Origin: Dendrophyllia cribrosa
Taxonomy: Eukaryota; Cnidaria; Anthozoa; Scleractinia; Dendrophylliidae
Assembly: GCA_024195265.1 (NCBI GenBank)
Contig: JAJLRJ010000007.1
Coordinates: 9,901,828-9,965,827 of the forward strand
Direction of reading: 5' to 3'
DNA length: 64,000 nt
Both the position numbers and the translations under genes were made by a program. Below the pieces are notes generated by a model, which worked only from the letters and a program-made list of their open reading frames with translations, was not told the origin of the DNA and did no database searches. Numbering within the stretch: the first letter of the stretch is position 1; every line of letters begins with the position of its first letter. Below, in pieces: positions 48,401-57,292 of this stretch.

Positions 48401-51400
48401 TCAAGCCAGGTAATAGATATATGTTTAATATGTTAATATTATATACTTGTTAGTTATAGGTGTTTACCATTTGTCAGAACTGGCCAGTCAGTAGGGGTGT
48501 AACGAATACCGGTGTAACGATTCACATTCCTTGTGATTCGATTCAATCTCTATTACTGCCTTTCAATTTCGATTCGATTATGAAAATGTTTCTTGCAGTT
48601 AGTTGTTGCTGCGAAGCACCAGCTTCGCAGCAGACTATTTCGAAAGGACACGATGACGTCACGAACACACGATTGCTAGATACCAAAGTCCTGAGGCAAA
48701 AAAATATGTTTGTCGCGAACTTTGTCGTACAAAATGCCTCGATTTCGTGCATTCAGAACGGCCTGGAACGGGGTTGGAGAGAACGGCCTTGCCGCCATGA
48801 TGGATTCCGCAATACAAATGGATTCCACAATACAAACCGATTTGGTAAGTGAAAATATATCGCAACCGCTTATAAAGATGTTGCCAAAAATGTTTATCAG
48901 AACTTTTATACAAATCGTCGGGAAACTCTGTACTTCCAGTCGTCGAAAAATAAGGAACATGTTGCGAGTAAGCCAGTAAAACTGCATCTTCCGATCGTGT
49001 AGTGAAGCTGAACACAGAAACTACAAGTAATGACACTAATCACAACAATCTAACTTTAATATCGGTCTTTTTGGCCAGCAACTGAGAGGGTTCTACACTC
49101 TGCGTAACAATTGTGACTTTTTTTTAATTTTCAGTCACGTCTCCGTTGTTTCGTGACACGACCGTCCGTTTGGTTTGTTTACAAATTTTAAATGAAAATA
49201 ATTCGGAATGGCCAAATTCGAAAATTTCTGTGTTACTGCTATAAAATATAATTTAAGAAAGCTTTAAGGATGTAGCACCATTTTAGTAGATTTTGGAATA
49301 TCGATGCATTGTGAGTAAATTGTGACTTTTAAACTGCTGACAAACATGACGGACGCGCTGCTCTAATCGGGGTCTAAAAAAGTAATTACTTTGCTTTGGG
49401 ATTTACGACACTAATGTGAAAACGGCTCCATAAATAAAAGTCATAAATCCGTCACATCTTCGCAGCAATTCACTTTCTATAAGAAACTACTAGTTTTAGA
49501 CTTATCTGTTGTACTGTCTTTAGCCGGAAAACCGTAATATTTCCACACAGCTGATCTAAAATATGCAGGCGGATTCACGATTGCTTGGTCGTTCGTCGCC
49601 ATGTTTGAGAACGTGGTAGAAGGGCAGCAATTTTACCAGGCAACACAAAATGCCTGCAACAGCTGCAACTGCAAACGTCAATCAAAAACGCAGATTTTAA
49701 AGAGTTATGAATTCTGATTTCACAATATAATAACTCATTGAGGGCACCCTGGAAAAAGTATGCAAAAATCGAACCAAAATCGAAACGTGGAAGCAAAGAA
49801 TCGTGAATCGAACAGAATGGTCATAATCGCGATTAATCGAGATATTGATTAATCGTTACACCACTTCCAGTCAGACTGGTCAGTTTGTAACTAGAATGCG
49901 GCTTTTTAAAGACCTGTTCTTGCAAATCCATCAAAATGGTGCATACTGTTTACATTTCACAAATTTGTGGTTTGGTGCCACTAAGAGTGTTTGCCGATAC
50001 TTTTTGGGGTATTAACCCTTTATACCCTAATATCAAAATTTAAATTCTCATTTCTTCCTATACATTTCCTGTAGAAGTAGTGGGGAGAAATTGTTTGGAT
50101 ATCAAGAGAATTCATCTTGTGCGATGACGTCCTTAATTCTCATGACCTTTTTTATTGATGATGTGTTTGCCGTAGTGAGCTCGCGATCGATAACGAACCA
50201 GGCACACGTAAATAACGGTATTTTCGTTCATGTCGTTGGCGCGGGTCAGGAGTATTGCGGTCGCATATTCTCGCGGCCAATCTGCTGTAATGGCGTCGAA
50301 ATTACGCTCTGAATGTAAACAACCACTAGAAGACCAGAACTCTGCTTTTTTTTTCAGGTGAAATTAGTCCAGTTTCTTAGGATTAGTGCAAATTCGACAA
50401 GGGTTTGTGATATTATTCGTTGTACGATAAAATTAGGCAAATCTGAGCGAGAAAAAATAGTAAAACGCTCAAAAAGCAACATAGGCTGGATATGCCCCGA
50501 CCCCTTCAATTGTTGGTACTTCTCAAACTTTGAGCCTTGGAATAAACTTAACCAGTATTTTCTTGCTTTTTTTTATTTTCAGAGCTGCTCGACCACTTTT
50601 AACAATGTACATTTGCTTGGATTCCGCGCAGCAAAACTCAGGAATGAAAGAATACTATGCCATGTATCTTGAAGCTTTAAGTCTTAGCGAACTTCGGAAA
50701 AAGCTTGCTTTTAAATGCAATCTTAGCGTGGAACAGATTGTTGCCATATACAGGTAAATAATCAGTTTCTGAAACAGTAATAATGTTGTTAACTGTTTTG
50801 AGTTTGTCTTTGTTTTTTTTCCCCACTCAGAGGGTCTTTCTCTTCAGTTTTCTTTCCTCCAGAACGTTTCAAGTTCCAGTTTGATCTGTCTGTCAATATA
50901 GCGGATATGCATGAATCAACTGCAAGAGTAATGTGGCTTTCCTCTCGACTGCCCTTAGGGAGTTTTCTCTAAAATCATTATTTCATAGCCTTTTAAAATA
51001 TTATATCTAAGGGACCAGTCATTAATATGGAAGGGGGGTTTATGGGCAAGAAAAGGGGGGCACCCCAAAATATTTTTCCATGAAAATGGGGGTGGCTTGA
51101 AATCCTGGGTTATGAAGTCAGGGTCATCCTGAAAAACTGTGGCTTGTCTTTTGGGGTGCCCTGAAAAAAAAAAATCAGTATTCTGAGAATTTTTCACCCA
51201 CTGCCTTCCCCCCACTCCCTCCCCCCTCCCTCCTCCCATAATTAGTGACCGGTCCCTAACAGTGGATGTGAGTGCTGTTTAGCAAATTTAAATTATCTCA
51301 AGAAACATTTTCTCATTACAAAAGTTAGTTTGAAGTTTATTTACTTTGTTATTTATAAATGTTCTTATTGACTTTTAGACAAGGTCCAACAGGAATATAT

Positions 51401-52462
51401 GTACTAGTGGATGATGAGGTAAGGAAATATTTATTGTTATATCCTTTAATCCCCAAGATCGAAATGCAAATTCTTCTTTCTTGTCCCCATACATTTCTTA
51501 TAGAAGAAGTGGGGAGAATTTGTTGAAATATCAAGAAAATTCATCTTGGGTGATCATGTCCATAATTCTCATGAGTTCTCTGATTGATTTAGCATTGATA
51601 TTACAAGGTGAAATTAGGTGATGATCACTAAAATGTTATTAAATGATGCATGTAAATCTGTACTGAATGCAACTTTGTTGCAGTAATGTTCATTCAACAA
51701 TATAACGTTCGTTCAAATGATGGGCTTCACATTGAAGGTTTAAATGTTTCGTCGCTTTTTTCGTGCTTTTAGATGGTAAGAAATTTTGTGGATGAAGGAC
51801 ATTTTATTGTACAACTTGTAAGAGGTGAGTTTGTTGTTGTTGTTGTTGTCTTTTTAACAGTTATCTAGCTTTCTTATCCGCAGCTGCTAAGAATGTCAAA
51901 ATATTACGTAAGAACAAAGAGTTTCTGTGACATTTGCATGGCGCATTGATGAAGTTTTCAGTTGAGTGTCGTACCAAATCCAAAGTAATCATTCTGGCCA
52001 ATCACAACAGACACAGGCAATCCAATGAACCAATCAGAACTCGAAGCAAATACATGTCGCCGGCGCCAAGCGCGGGAAAACGCATGCGAGCAAGTCATAA
52101 ATGGTTTTGGTTTTACTTCTGATTGGTCGAGAAAGTTTCGCCAGAATTTTTTAGCCAATCACAAAGTGTGATAATGGAAAACCAAAGCAATCACGAAATT
52201 CCTTCCGATACTCAATTGAAAACCGCTCTAAACAAAGACGATTTTATTTTTCATCTTTATTGGAAATAGTTTGTTTTTGTTTTTGTTTTTTTGTACCAAA
52301 AGTTTTCACGGATATTTCTGAGTTCCTGTCAGTTTGTCAGATGTTACTGATTTTAATTTTTCTGTCCTTTCTGCAGGACAAAAATAATAATCTTTAAACT
52401 AAATAAATTCTTTGTGTCTTTTTTTAGAAGAGGACAACACATATCAAGTCATTTTAAAGTGA
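18453..52462 (+). CDS. TFCP2: CP2/LSF-family transcription factor (TFCP2/UBP1 type), complete, nineteen exons
   Basis: A nuclear DNA-binding activator related to vertebrate TFCP2, UBP1 and TFCP2L1; which paralogue it matches is not decided. Exons: 18453-18580, 32478-32564, 33925-34041, 34410-34498, 35049-35119, 37321-37426, 38249-38355, 39796-39835, 40044-40153, 40791-40859, 41737-41778, 44324-44373, 45849-45972, 47776-47869, 48319-48409, 50583-50753, 51379-51418, 51773-51824, 52428-52462. All junctions keep frame, giving 540 aa. Family marks are [14 protein letters not shown] (about 42-55), [10 protein letters not shown] and LTYLNQGQSY (about 120-145), [39 protein letters not shown] and CQVKVFKSKGADRK, which form the CP2 DNA-binding domain (about 111-300). 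A Ser/Pro-rich linker (339-380) precedes a SAM-like domain (381-441, [22 protein letters not shown]). The oligomerisation region (about 450-540) ends YQVILK. Introns are full of transposons, yet the coding sequence shows no break. Confidence 0.95.
19250..19509 (+). mobile_element. LINE reverse-transcriptase C-terminal fragment, interrupted
   Basis: The ORF ends with [19 protein letters not shown] and FKKSLN, the pattern at the C-terminus of CR1/L2-like LINE proteins, with a TAA stop at 19507-19509. The stop lies within the TTAA at which the 11.4-kb transposon inserted. The 3' UTR resumes at 30929. Confidence 0.65.
19954..20037 (-). other. Outward-facing exon-like ORF in left TIR
   Basis: Mirror copy of 24102-24185. 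An ATG in aagATGGCGGC opens 28 codons and a GTAAGT-type donor follows at 19953. It reads away from the centre of the element, towards 19879 and beyond. Confidence 0.5.
20162..20554 (+). CDS. THAP zinc-finger domain protein, transposon-borne, 3' end disrupted
   Basis: The first 85 residues form a C2CH THAP domain that binds DNA. It opens [14 protein letters not shown], followed by [18 protein letters not shown] and [12 protein letters not shown], and closes with DAVPTIY, the usual AVPT end. Expected zinc ligands are Cys4, Cys9 or Cys10, and the CSDH pair. A basic stretch KTRKRKKKQ follows. The reading stops at 20554, but the last residues overlap the end of the inserted Penelope-like element (about 20515 onwards). 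The original protein was therefore probably longer. THAP domains occur in P-element and Kolobok transposases and in host regulators. Confidence 0.75.
   Translation: MPFCSAPYCCNRSSRDSKRGISFHRLPISRKKIARQWLIKLGRDKTFLPKPENIFVCSDHFTDDCFEFDHRHSLLGGKTRKRKKKQDAVPTIYKKKSSPVKNVIKSGMPTRLPHALVLAFKKVSCYEYIF
20515..23690 (-). mobile_element. Decayed Penelope-like retroelement
   Basis: Read on minus from about 23640 down. A charged N-terminal region has an internal stop ([19 protein letters not shown]). Then come [12 protein letters not shown], the frameshifted [19 protein letters not shown] and the RT segments [23 protein letters not shown] and [16 protein letters not shown]. After a stop come [27 protein letters not shown] and a catalytic-like RFIDD (F in place of the usual Y), then [13 protein letters not shown] and [12 protein letters not shown]. 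Stops, frameshifts, a deletion after FIDD and an insertion (21127-21782) show it is dead. No GIY-YIG domain was found. Confidence 0.8.
21127..21782 (+). mobile_element. LINE 3' tail and ATT-rich repeats inserted in the Penelope-like element
   Basis: Begins with [13 protein letters not shown] followed by a stop, then the tail motif gcgccttagaactttaggat and agggcgctatttaaat, then ATT microsatellite and AT-rich DNA. It separates the Penelope-like reading NGKKYL from GTAMG, so it came in later. Confidence 0.6.
23859..24071 (-). pseudogene. P2X7 C-terminal-like zinc domain, broken
   Basis: From an ATG at 24071 the frame reads [11 protein letters not shown], a stop, then [16 protein letters not shown], an acidic run, and [21 protein letters not shown], ending at a stop at 23859. 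The W-C-x-C-G-x-C ... E-x-x-CC arrangement is that of the intracellular C-terminal domain of P2X7 receptors. Cnidarian genomes carry many such domains without the channel. The early in-frame stop and the short remnant after CC indicate decay. It faces the THAP ORF from the other end of the inner transposon. Confidence 0.6.
24102..24185 (+). other. Outward-facing exon-like ORF with promoter motifs in right TIR
   Basis: TGACGTCA (CRE, 24059-24066) and aagATGGCGGC (YY1-like) precede [16 protein letters not shown], ending in LEADIL at a GTAAGT donor (24186). The 84 nt are 28 whole codons. It points at the transposase gene starting at 24676. The left TIR holds the mirror copy (19954-20037). Confidence 0.55.
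24676..27951 (+). CDS. Transposase-like protein, 736 aa, three exons, apparently intact
   Basis: Exons 24676-25165, 25635-26874 and 27471-27951 join in frame (phases 1 and 2) with GT/AG borders. The start is [19 protein letters not shown], and the N-terminus is basic then acidic. [12 protein letters not shown] motif follows. The core has [17 protein letters not shown] (Asp near 291), [12 protein letters not shown] (Asp near 366) and [14 protein letters not shown] (Glu near 559), a candidate D-D-E triad. Many Cys/His are present ([34 protein letters not shown]). The third exon begins [19 protein letters not shown] and ends with a zinc knuckle, [19 protein letters not shown]. The DG-W-RG-S-G pattern resembles the Mutator-like transposase domain of metazoan elements. 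The TTAA context suggests Kolobok. Function is inferred; the exact family is open. Confidence 0.7.
29159..29460. repeat. Tandem duplication of about 150 bp covering the last exon of the 131-aa gene
   Basis: Units 29159-29312 and 29313-29460 both run from tttgaattactggtaaaaa to gcaaggtctccaa. Only the right-hand unit has the good splice acceptor and a frame matching the gene, so the left is a decaying copy of exon 4. Confidence 0.65.
29401..30663 (-). CDS. Second transposon gene, 131 aa, four exons, function unknown
   Basis: Exons on minus are 30587-30663, 30398-30512, 29785-29919 and 29401-29469. All junctions keep frame with GT/AG borders, and the stop is TAA. It starts [20 protein letters not shown], continues [53 protein letters not shown] and [15 protein letters not shown], and ends [10 protein letters not shown], a possible nuclear localisation signal. 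FGSGKT looks like a P-loop fragment but lacks the full GxxxxGK[ST] pattern. The protein is not recognised. It converges on the transposase gene and starts about 270 bp inside the right end of the element, which suggests an accessory role in transposition (inference). Confidence 0.65.
30929..31140 (+). mobile_element. LINE 3' UTR resumed after the transposon, with ATT microsatellite
   Basis: Continues the LINE broken at 19509. AT-rich sequence runs to a terminal ATT microsatellite (about 31103-31137), the expected tail of such an element. Confidence 0.55.
31185..31425. repeat. Short array related to the 107-bp minisatellite, inverted
   Basis: Three units carry gtgtgaccattcaaatgaaa and agcagtacttttgcatggta, the complement of the unit at 46690-47575. 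Confidence 0.6.
31517..31689. mobile_element. hAT-like MITE with CAGGGGCGGATC ends
   Basis: Ends caggggcggatctagg and, inverted, caggggcggatccagg enclose a poly-C tract and a short spacer. Such ends are common on short hAT elements in marine invertebrates. The flanks share only agtta. Confidence 0.6.
33252..33412. mobile_element. 161-bp palindromic MITE, diverged relative
   Basis: Outer arms aatagcccaatttcgatata ... aaattgggctatt match the 168-bp family, while the inner arms differ (aaaggacatcaccacgaggc). It lies in intron 2 of the TFCP2-like gene. Confidence 0.7.
35153..35412. mobile_element. CCAAT-rich hairpin MITE, copy 2
   Basis: Inverted relative of 2665-3111, ending attgaaaaccgctct, in intron 5 of the TFCP2-like gene, starting 34 bp after exon 5. 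Confidence 0.7.
35629..36818. mobile_element. 1.2-kb TIR element with GTGCGGG repeats
   Basis: Ends caggaattctg and, inverted, cagggattctg are flanked by gttaaa on both sides. attgtgcgggat-type repeats fill both subterminal regions. A 57-codon plus-strand ORF (36458-36631, starting [17 protein letters not shown]) is basic and unrecognised. It lies in intron 5. Confidence 0.55.
37592..37805. mobile_element. Palindromic MITE in TFCP2 intron 6
   Basis: Arms gaaaatcatcatttcacaat and ctaattatgaattgatgatt pair, as do the flanking ttgatcaaaacg / ccttttgatcatg. Confidence 0.6.
38988..39300. mobile_element. TIR element containing a SINE-like tail and AAT microsatellite
   Basis: Inverted ends gcccatttccgagttgctct ... 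agagcaactcagaaatgggc. The centre is an AAT run and the tatatagtgcgaa ... cactttacat repeat also seen at 12003 and 45113. It lies in intron 7. Confidence 0.6.
40396..40524. mobile_element. TGTTGTGG hairpin, copy 1
   Basis: Arms tgttgtggttcaattttatc ... gataacattgaaccacaaca lie between TA repeats. Relatives are at 44551-44686 and 46058-46206, all within introns of the TFCP2-like gene. Confidence 0.7.
40545..40775. repeat. Dispersed repeat family, copy 3, inverted
   Basis: ttgcctagcaacaaaaccg ... gagacacatatttcaag is the reverse of the copies at 7545 and 9960. It ends 15 bp before exon 10. Confidence 0.55.
41249..41610 (+). repeat. TCAG tetranucleotide microsatellite
   Basis: About 360 bp of TCAG with interspersed TCAA units and two ttcaag interruptions, in intron 10, about 125 bp before exon 11. 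Confidence 0.9.
41991..44042. mobile_element. 2-kb inverted-repeat-bounded region with internal triplication
   Basis: tgagctattttgaaaa at the left is mirrored by ttttcaaaatagctca at the right. Between 42905 and 43500 a unit of about 220-240 bp recurs three times (tctgctggtcgacattac, ttctggttgacattac, ttctggttgacattta). A further hairpin sits at 43580-43872. It fills most of intron 11. Whether it is one element is inferred. Confidence 0.4.
43580..43872. mobile_element. Short TIR element with C/G tracts
   Basis: Ends gctacaacctcggacaaaac ... gttttgtccggggttgtagc, followed inwards by ttgagac / gtctcaa. The centre has C-rich and G-rich runs. Confidence 0.6.
44551..44686. mobile_element. TGTTGTGG hairpin, copy 2
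   Basis: Arms tgttgtggtgcaattttgtc ... gacaaaattgcaccacaaca. It lies in intron 12. Confidence 0.7.
44896..45040. mobile_element. GTGTTTGATAT hairpin element, copy 2
   Basis: Arms with tatccaaacaccttgaagtg and the mirrored gcagtgtttggatatc. It lies in intron 12. Confidence 0.6.
45113..45220 (+). repeat. SINE-like tail repeat, copy 3
   Basis: AAT run, cttatatagcgcac, catggcgctttacatac. A (TTC)n microsatellite lies downstream at about 45462-45516. Confidence 0.5.
46058..46206. mobile_element. TGTTGTGG hairpin, copy 3, diverged
   Basis: tgttgtggttcaaatttttc ... gtttaaactacaaca, with a loop of gaatatgattatgaatatg. It starts 85 bp after exon 13. Confidence 0.6.
46690..47575 (+). repeat. Minisatellite, about eight units of about 107 bp
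   Basis: The unit contains agctttcatttgaatggtca, aggatttcatccac, actcaaaagttagaacca and gtacagcataataaacag. The phrase agctttcatt recurs near 46764, 46871, 46978, 47087, 47193, 47299, 47404 and 47510. It lies in intron 13, ending about 200 bp before exon 14. Confidence 0.85.
48492..49866. mobile_element. hAT-type non-autonomous element with 8-bp target duplication
   Basis: Perfect 8-bp duplication ccagtcag (48484-48491 and 49867-49874). Ends taggggtgtaacga and, inverted, aagtggtgtaacga. Subterminal gattcgattcaat / aatcgtgaatcgaac repeats. No transposase is visible. It lies in intron 15. Confidence 0.8.
50010..50150 (+). repeat. Dispersed ~180-bp repeat, copy 1 (truncated)
   Basis: atcaaaatttaaattctcat ... 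gtagtggggagaaattg ... ccttaattctcatgacc. Copies lie at 51441-51630 and 63813-64000. Confidence 0.65.
50160..50513 (-). mobile_element. Partial second copy of the 12572-13952 element
   Basis: Inverted match to its left end: tgagctcgcgatcgata, gcaaattcgacaagggtttg, atctgagcgagaaaaaatag, and the terminus ccccgaccccttcaatt. It lies in intron 15, 70 bp before exon 16. Confidence 0.6.
51009..51257. mobile_element. Short TIR element with G/C-rich arms
   Basis: taagggaccagtcattaata is mirrored by attagtgaccggtccctaa, with ggaggg-type runs inside. It lies in intron 16. Confidence 0.55.
51441..51630 (+). repeat. Dispersed ~180-bp repeat, copy 2
   Basis: gaagaagtggggagaatttg, ccataattctcatgag and gatattacaaggtgaaatt match the copies at 50010 and 63813. 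Confidence 0.6.
51951..52229. mobile_element. CCAAT-rich hairpin MITE, copy 3
   Basis: Ends gttttcagttgagtgtcg ... actcaattgaaaaccgctct, with aaccaatcagaactcgaagc inside. It fills most of the last intron of the TFCP2-like gene. Confidence 0.7.
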
Positions 52463-53273
52463 TATCAGTTGTAAGACCAAGTACAAGAAAAGAAATAACG
52501 GAAAATGAAATAACCGTCACTTTAGAGATAACAGCCAAGAATATCTCTGGCGTACTACTCGTGAAAATCACCAACTGAAACTAAAATGTGTAAATGCATG
52601 CCGTGCATATGGCAATGCCAGCTACGGTGATTGTAGTTTGAGAACAAAAATGAATACCGTTACAAAAACAGTTATGCGAGGAGACGAAATGATGTAAAAC
52701 TTTTTACAGATTATATGAAGTCATCTCATGAAGTTTTCATCGTTTTATCAGTGGCATCAAAGTCACTGGGCTCCAGCACAGAATAATTATAGAGCAATGT
52801 TGCCGACAAAAAAGACCATCATAGCTTCAACACTGGAACAATGTTTCGTCGTTGTGTAAAGGTCATCACTAACAAACGCTCCATGATTGGTGTAGGGCCA
52901 GCTATTGGAATCAAGACCATCACAGTTTCAATACTGAGGACAATGTTTGACCGTTGCTGTAAAGGTCTCATCAGGGGTATCAGGGATTGATATTTGACCC
53001 GGCATCAATAAGAATCAAGACCATCACAGTTTTAGTCGTGCGGACAATGTTTTGAGGTTGTTAAAATCTCGTCAGCAAACGATATTGTGAATGATAAGAA
53101 TCAAGACCACGATAGTTCCAATATTGGGGACAGTGGTTTAACATTGTTGTTAAACATGGTTGGTGTTTTGCTAAAAGGAGGCCCGCGTCCCAGCGGCCCG
53201 GCGGCCGGCGGCCCACTTCAAGTTTTTCAAGTTTTGTCGAATTTCCACAACAATGTGCTGTTGAAAATAATAT

Positions 53274-53546
53274 AGAGCAGTTTTCAATTGAATGTCGTAA
53301 AACCAAAACCAAAGTAATTACTCTGACCAATCACAGCAGTCGTAAACAATCCAATGAACCAATCAGAGCTCGAAGCAATTACATGTCGGCGGCGCCAAGC
53401 GCGGGAAAACGCGTGCAAGCAAGTCACGATTGTTTTGGTTTTACTTCTGATTGGTCGAGAAAGTGGCCGAGATTTTTTAGCCAATCACAAAGCGTAGCAA
53501 TGCAAAACCAAAGCAATTGTGTAATTACTCAATTGAAAACTGCTCT
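53274..53546. mobile_element. CCAAT-rich hairpin MITE, copy 4
   Basis: The cleanest uninterrupted copy: agagcagttttcaattgaat ... caattgaaaactgctct. Confidence 0.75.
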
Positions 53547-53764
53547 CTATATATAACTTACGAAAACTACTAAACGCGAAAAAGTATTCCTGTTAAAACT
53601 TACATCGTTTGAGCACGAACTCCGCTGTGTTATCGGGTTCTGTGAACAGACGGACTTATAAAGGATCAAACGTTATTCTCTGAGCAAAATTGAACAAACG
53701 GATACAAGGATTGAATTGATTGAAATTGCAAAATGAATCCAAACTCACCGTCGTCCATTTTACA

Positions 53765-54944
53765 CCCGGCGTAGTCAATCGATAAAAATCAGTACCGGTA
53801 AAAATCGATAAAAATCAAGTGATTTTTATTGATTGATAACTGTGCCTTTTTCCAGACAGAGCCCTATTCTACCCGTGAAACCACTTTACTCAATATTGTA
53901 CATGAACTGTAAAGAAGAGTCAACTACAAAAATACATGCAAAATATACAACACATTTCCTCTATTTTTTTATTTTCAGAGGAGCAAAAACAAAGACTATA
54001 GATTTTATATTATGACTTTTCGGTTCAGAATAATAAATTGCAACACCTCCAAATCTCACATCTTAACCTTTTAAAAAACACAACCCATAGCTTGAAATAC
54101 AAACGGATCGAATCTACAGCAACTGATTGGCTGGCAAGGTCCAATCAGAACGCACCATTTTCGATCCCACTTACGAGTACGGGTAGATTTTAATAGCCAA
54201 ATTAGTCCGAAAACTGCGGAACGTTGACCGTTCTCGCCATAAATATGCGTTGCTCTAAAGGAAGCATCCACCAAATGTAAACCCGGCAACTGGAGAAGGA
54301 AACCGAAACCATGGTCTTGCCTGAATCATACAGTGGCATAAACAAAACAGTTGCTAGACTGGTAAACTAATTACCAAATGGAGGTAATATAAATATCGAG
54401 CTCCAGTCGCAAACAACTCGCAGATATAAAGCGGAGCGAATCCATACTATTAATACAGCTTTGACTGAGACAAGTTTTAAAGTCACAGAGCTTTCACTAA
54501 AGCTTAAACTCTCTCTCTCTCTCCCTACCTTGGATCTACATTTAGTTCACCGTGACACACTCCTGCAACGACAAACACAAATAGCTGGGCTCAGCGTTAT
54601 TAAAAATAGCAGGAAAGACATGAAACGGTCAACATATGATTTCAGATCCTATCACTTCAGAAAGAGAAAAAACTATAAATCAACATAAAAAACAACCCAC
54701 TAACCGCAAAAGCAAAAGAAAAGGGACGTTAAAAGAGGTCAAATTCTAAAAGAACAAAATCAGGAAAACATTACAGACATAACACAGTTAACCTCTAGTC
54801 CGTTACACGCGGCTTTTAAAGGGTTTTTTCAGTCAACACTAAAATCCTCCAAAACCAAGTAAATGTATACCCGTTAAAAAAAACATAAGTGGCAAACGGC
54901 ATTTAAAAGCATTTTGTCGATTTTTATCGATTAACGACGCCGGG
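53765..54944. mobile_element. 1.2-kb TIR element with near-perfect 8-bp duplication
   Basis: Ends cccggcgtagtcaatcgata and, inverted, cccggcgtcgttaatcgata. Flanks attttaca and attttgca differ at one base. 8-bp duplications suit hAT, although the CCC start is unusual. The internal ORFs are short and unrecognised. Confidence 0.55.
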
Positions 54945-55433
54945 ATTTTGCACCAGTCACATGCACCCGATGCACATCTGGGCATGCGCGGCAATATAGC
55001 AGTGACCACAAATCACTTTATTTTGTGACACAACGTTGGAATGATTCAGTAACTTCACTCTCCAAGACTCAGATGGACAGTTGTACATCAGCTTATAACT
55101 ACAGAGCTCCATGATGTTGCCCAATGAGGCAAAAAGGAAGGTCGCAAAGTGGTTTTATGTATTGGAACATCTTTGACCATCATTACCTTACCAATGTGGA
55201 AAGAAAATCAGATGTCATTTATTCAAGGAGCTTGAAGGCAAACACTGTTCTGATATTATTATCGTTCAGGTACATTTTTACGTTGTACAGCAAACCATTG
55301 AGCTGGAAGCTCAAAATACTGATCCAGTGATAGCCAAGAGTAGGAAGAAAAGGATAGCGAATATATAAATTATATCTTATTACACAGATTAATGCTTAGT
55401 ACAGTATTATTTAATGATTTAAAAAGATATGCA

Positions 55434-55572
55434 ATATTTTGGTAGTTTCTTGGTGTTGCGGATGGTGTGATCACCAAATGACGTAAAACAAAAGATTCAA
55501 AAGACACTGAACAATACCCACACCACAACACAAAAGCTAACCAACAATGGCTTCCGCAACACCAAGAAACAC
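55434..55572. mobile_element. Hairpin element related to 501-617
   Basis: gtttcttggtgttgcggatg ... ttccgcaacaccaagaaac pairs, and the centre gtgatcaccaaatgacgtaa matches the copy at the left edge of the window. Confidence 0.6.
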
Positions 55573-56037
55573 CCAATATTTTGATGAGTCCGTCCACCAC
55601 GCCCCCCGGCGGCGAGTCAGATTACAGAAAGAAAAAAAACGACGAAGAAATACATAGAGATACGTGAAATTTCACTACGTTTTGTTTCAGGGTTTTATGT
55701 TGTTTATATCACCTTTATTTCATTTTCAATCGTTTTTCTCTTTTGCTCGAAGACGATCCACTATTTTTAGTTTTATTTTTGAAAACTGCCGCCGGGGCCT
55801 GAAATGTGCGACGTTTTCAGCGCGGCTAAAAAGGTATTTGTGACGGAGCTTAAATACGCGTTGCTTTCAGCCATATTTAATCGAAATAATTTTTCCACAA
55901 GTTGCTAAAATTCCACTGTAAAACGAGTGACGCGCTCTTGAGATGCGCTCAGTTGTAAACACACTTATGACGTCACTAGAACCCAGGTCCTTGTCTAATA
56001 TGTCCAACTTGCGTCGCTTGTTAAAATATGTTCCCGC

Positions 56038-57146
56038 TAGGCCTGTCCCGATTGTGCTCGTAAAATGCTGGAAAGTTGCTCACTGGAATGCCAAAAAGGT
56101 GCTAAAAAATTGCCAAAAATCCAAAAAGTTGCTACCAAAATGTTCAAAAGTTGCTACCTAAATTTCCTGACATTTTTATATAAACGTTAATTAAAAGCTT
56201 TATTTTTCGTTCTTCACAATAATTGCTAACATCGGTCAAGAAAAATAGCTTGAAATTTAGCTATAAAGAGTTGCTCGCAAATATGGGCGAAATTTAAGGA
56301 TACTCTTAAGTCTAACGGAACAAAACACATGGTTCATTTGACGTCTTGCCGAACGATATGAGGGAACTTGAATGAAACTAGCTCTACTGATTGCATTCTC
56401 AGAGTCTAAAACCATGTTACACCCTCTTTGCATTGTTATGTTGAAGCATGACAGCTTCTATGATTTGTACAATGTGCATTACGAAATAAGAAAATGTGTT
56501 AAGATTTCGCTGATTACTGTTTGCATTAAGAGAGACAATAGAAGACAGTTTTTTTATTACACGAGAGAAAACCGTAAGAGCGAACTGATTTTCAGTCAGA
56601 GGATATTATCTGTAAGTTAGGGAGTTTTGTTGGTCCAATTAAACCTGTTTACATCAACGTGATAGATACGTGGTAATGGAAATAAAACCCAGTTGATTAA
56701 CATTGTTCGGAATTTAGTTGTAACACACTATACCTGGACTACACAAAACTGATATCAATGTCATGAGAAAAGTAAACAATAAAGGCGGCTTTTCACCATC
56801 CATTTCCGTTCATGAAAAGTAAAGAAACAAAGACGCCCGTTTTTGTGCGTCATTTTAGCCGATTATCCGTTATAATATTAGATGAGGATCACAATAGGCC
56901 TGCGAAACGTTGTTAAGTGACAGGTTATGTGTTCAAAAGGTTGATAAACCTTCAAAAAATTCGCATGAATTGAGGTTTTCCACGAAATTGTTTACTTTTT
57001 TTGCTTGATATGTGCTCTAAGGCCTACATTTTGCTCAAAAATTGCTCTAAAAGGCAAAAGTTGCTCAAGGTTGCTAAAACCGCAAAAAGTTGCTCCAAAC
57101 GCCGAAAGTTGCTCAAAAGTTGCCGAGCACAATCGGGACAGGCCTA
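56038..57146. mobile_element. hAT-type element with perfect 8-bp duplication
   Basis: gttcccgc at 56030-56037 and 57147-57154. TIRs taggcctgtcccgattgtgc ... gcacaatcgggacaggccta. Subterminal agttgctc repeats on both sides. No transposase, 1109 bp. Confidence 0.85.
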
Positions 57147-57292
57147 GTTCCCGCCACTTTAAGTGACTTATTTTCCCATCAAAATAATTCTTAAAACACC
57201 TATTTTCAGATTACCGAAAAAATGGTAGTGAAATTTCACTTCATGTGCGCTTTAAGAAGAAAAACATGTCGAGTTAGGCGGTTGCAAACAGT

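Noticed and set aside
48460..49036. Overlapping ORFs of 89-130 codons on both strands
   Set aside because: They lie within the hAT element and show no transposase motif.
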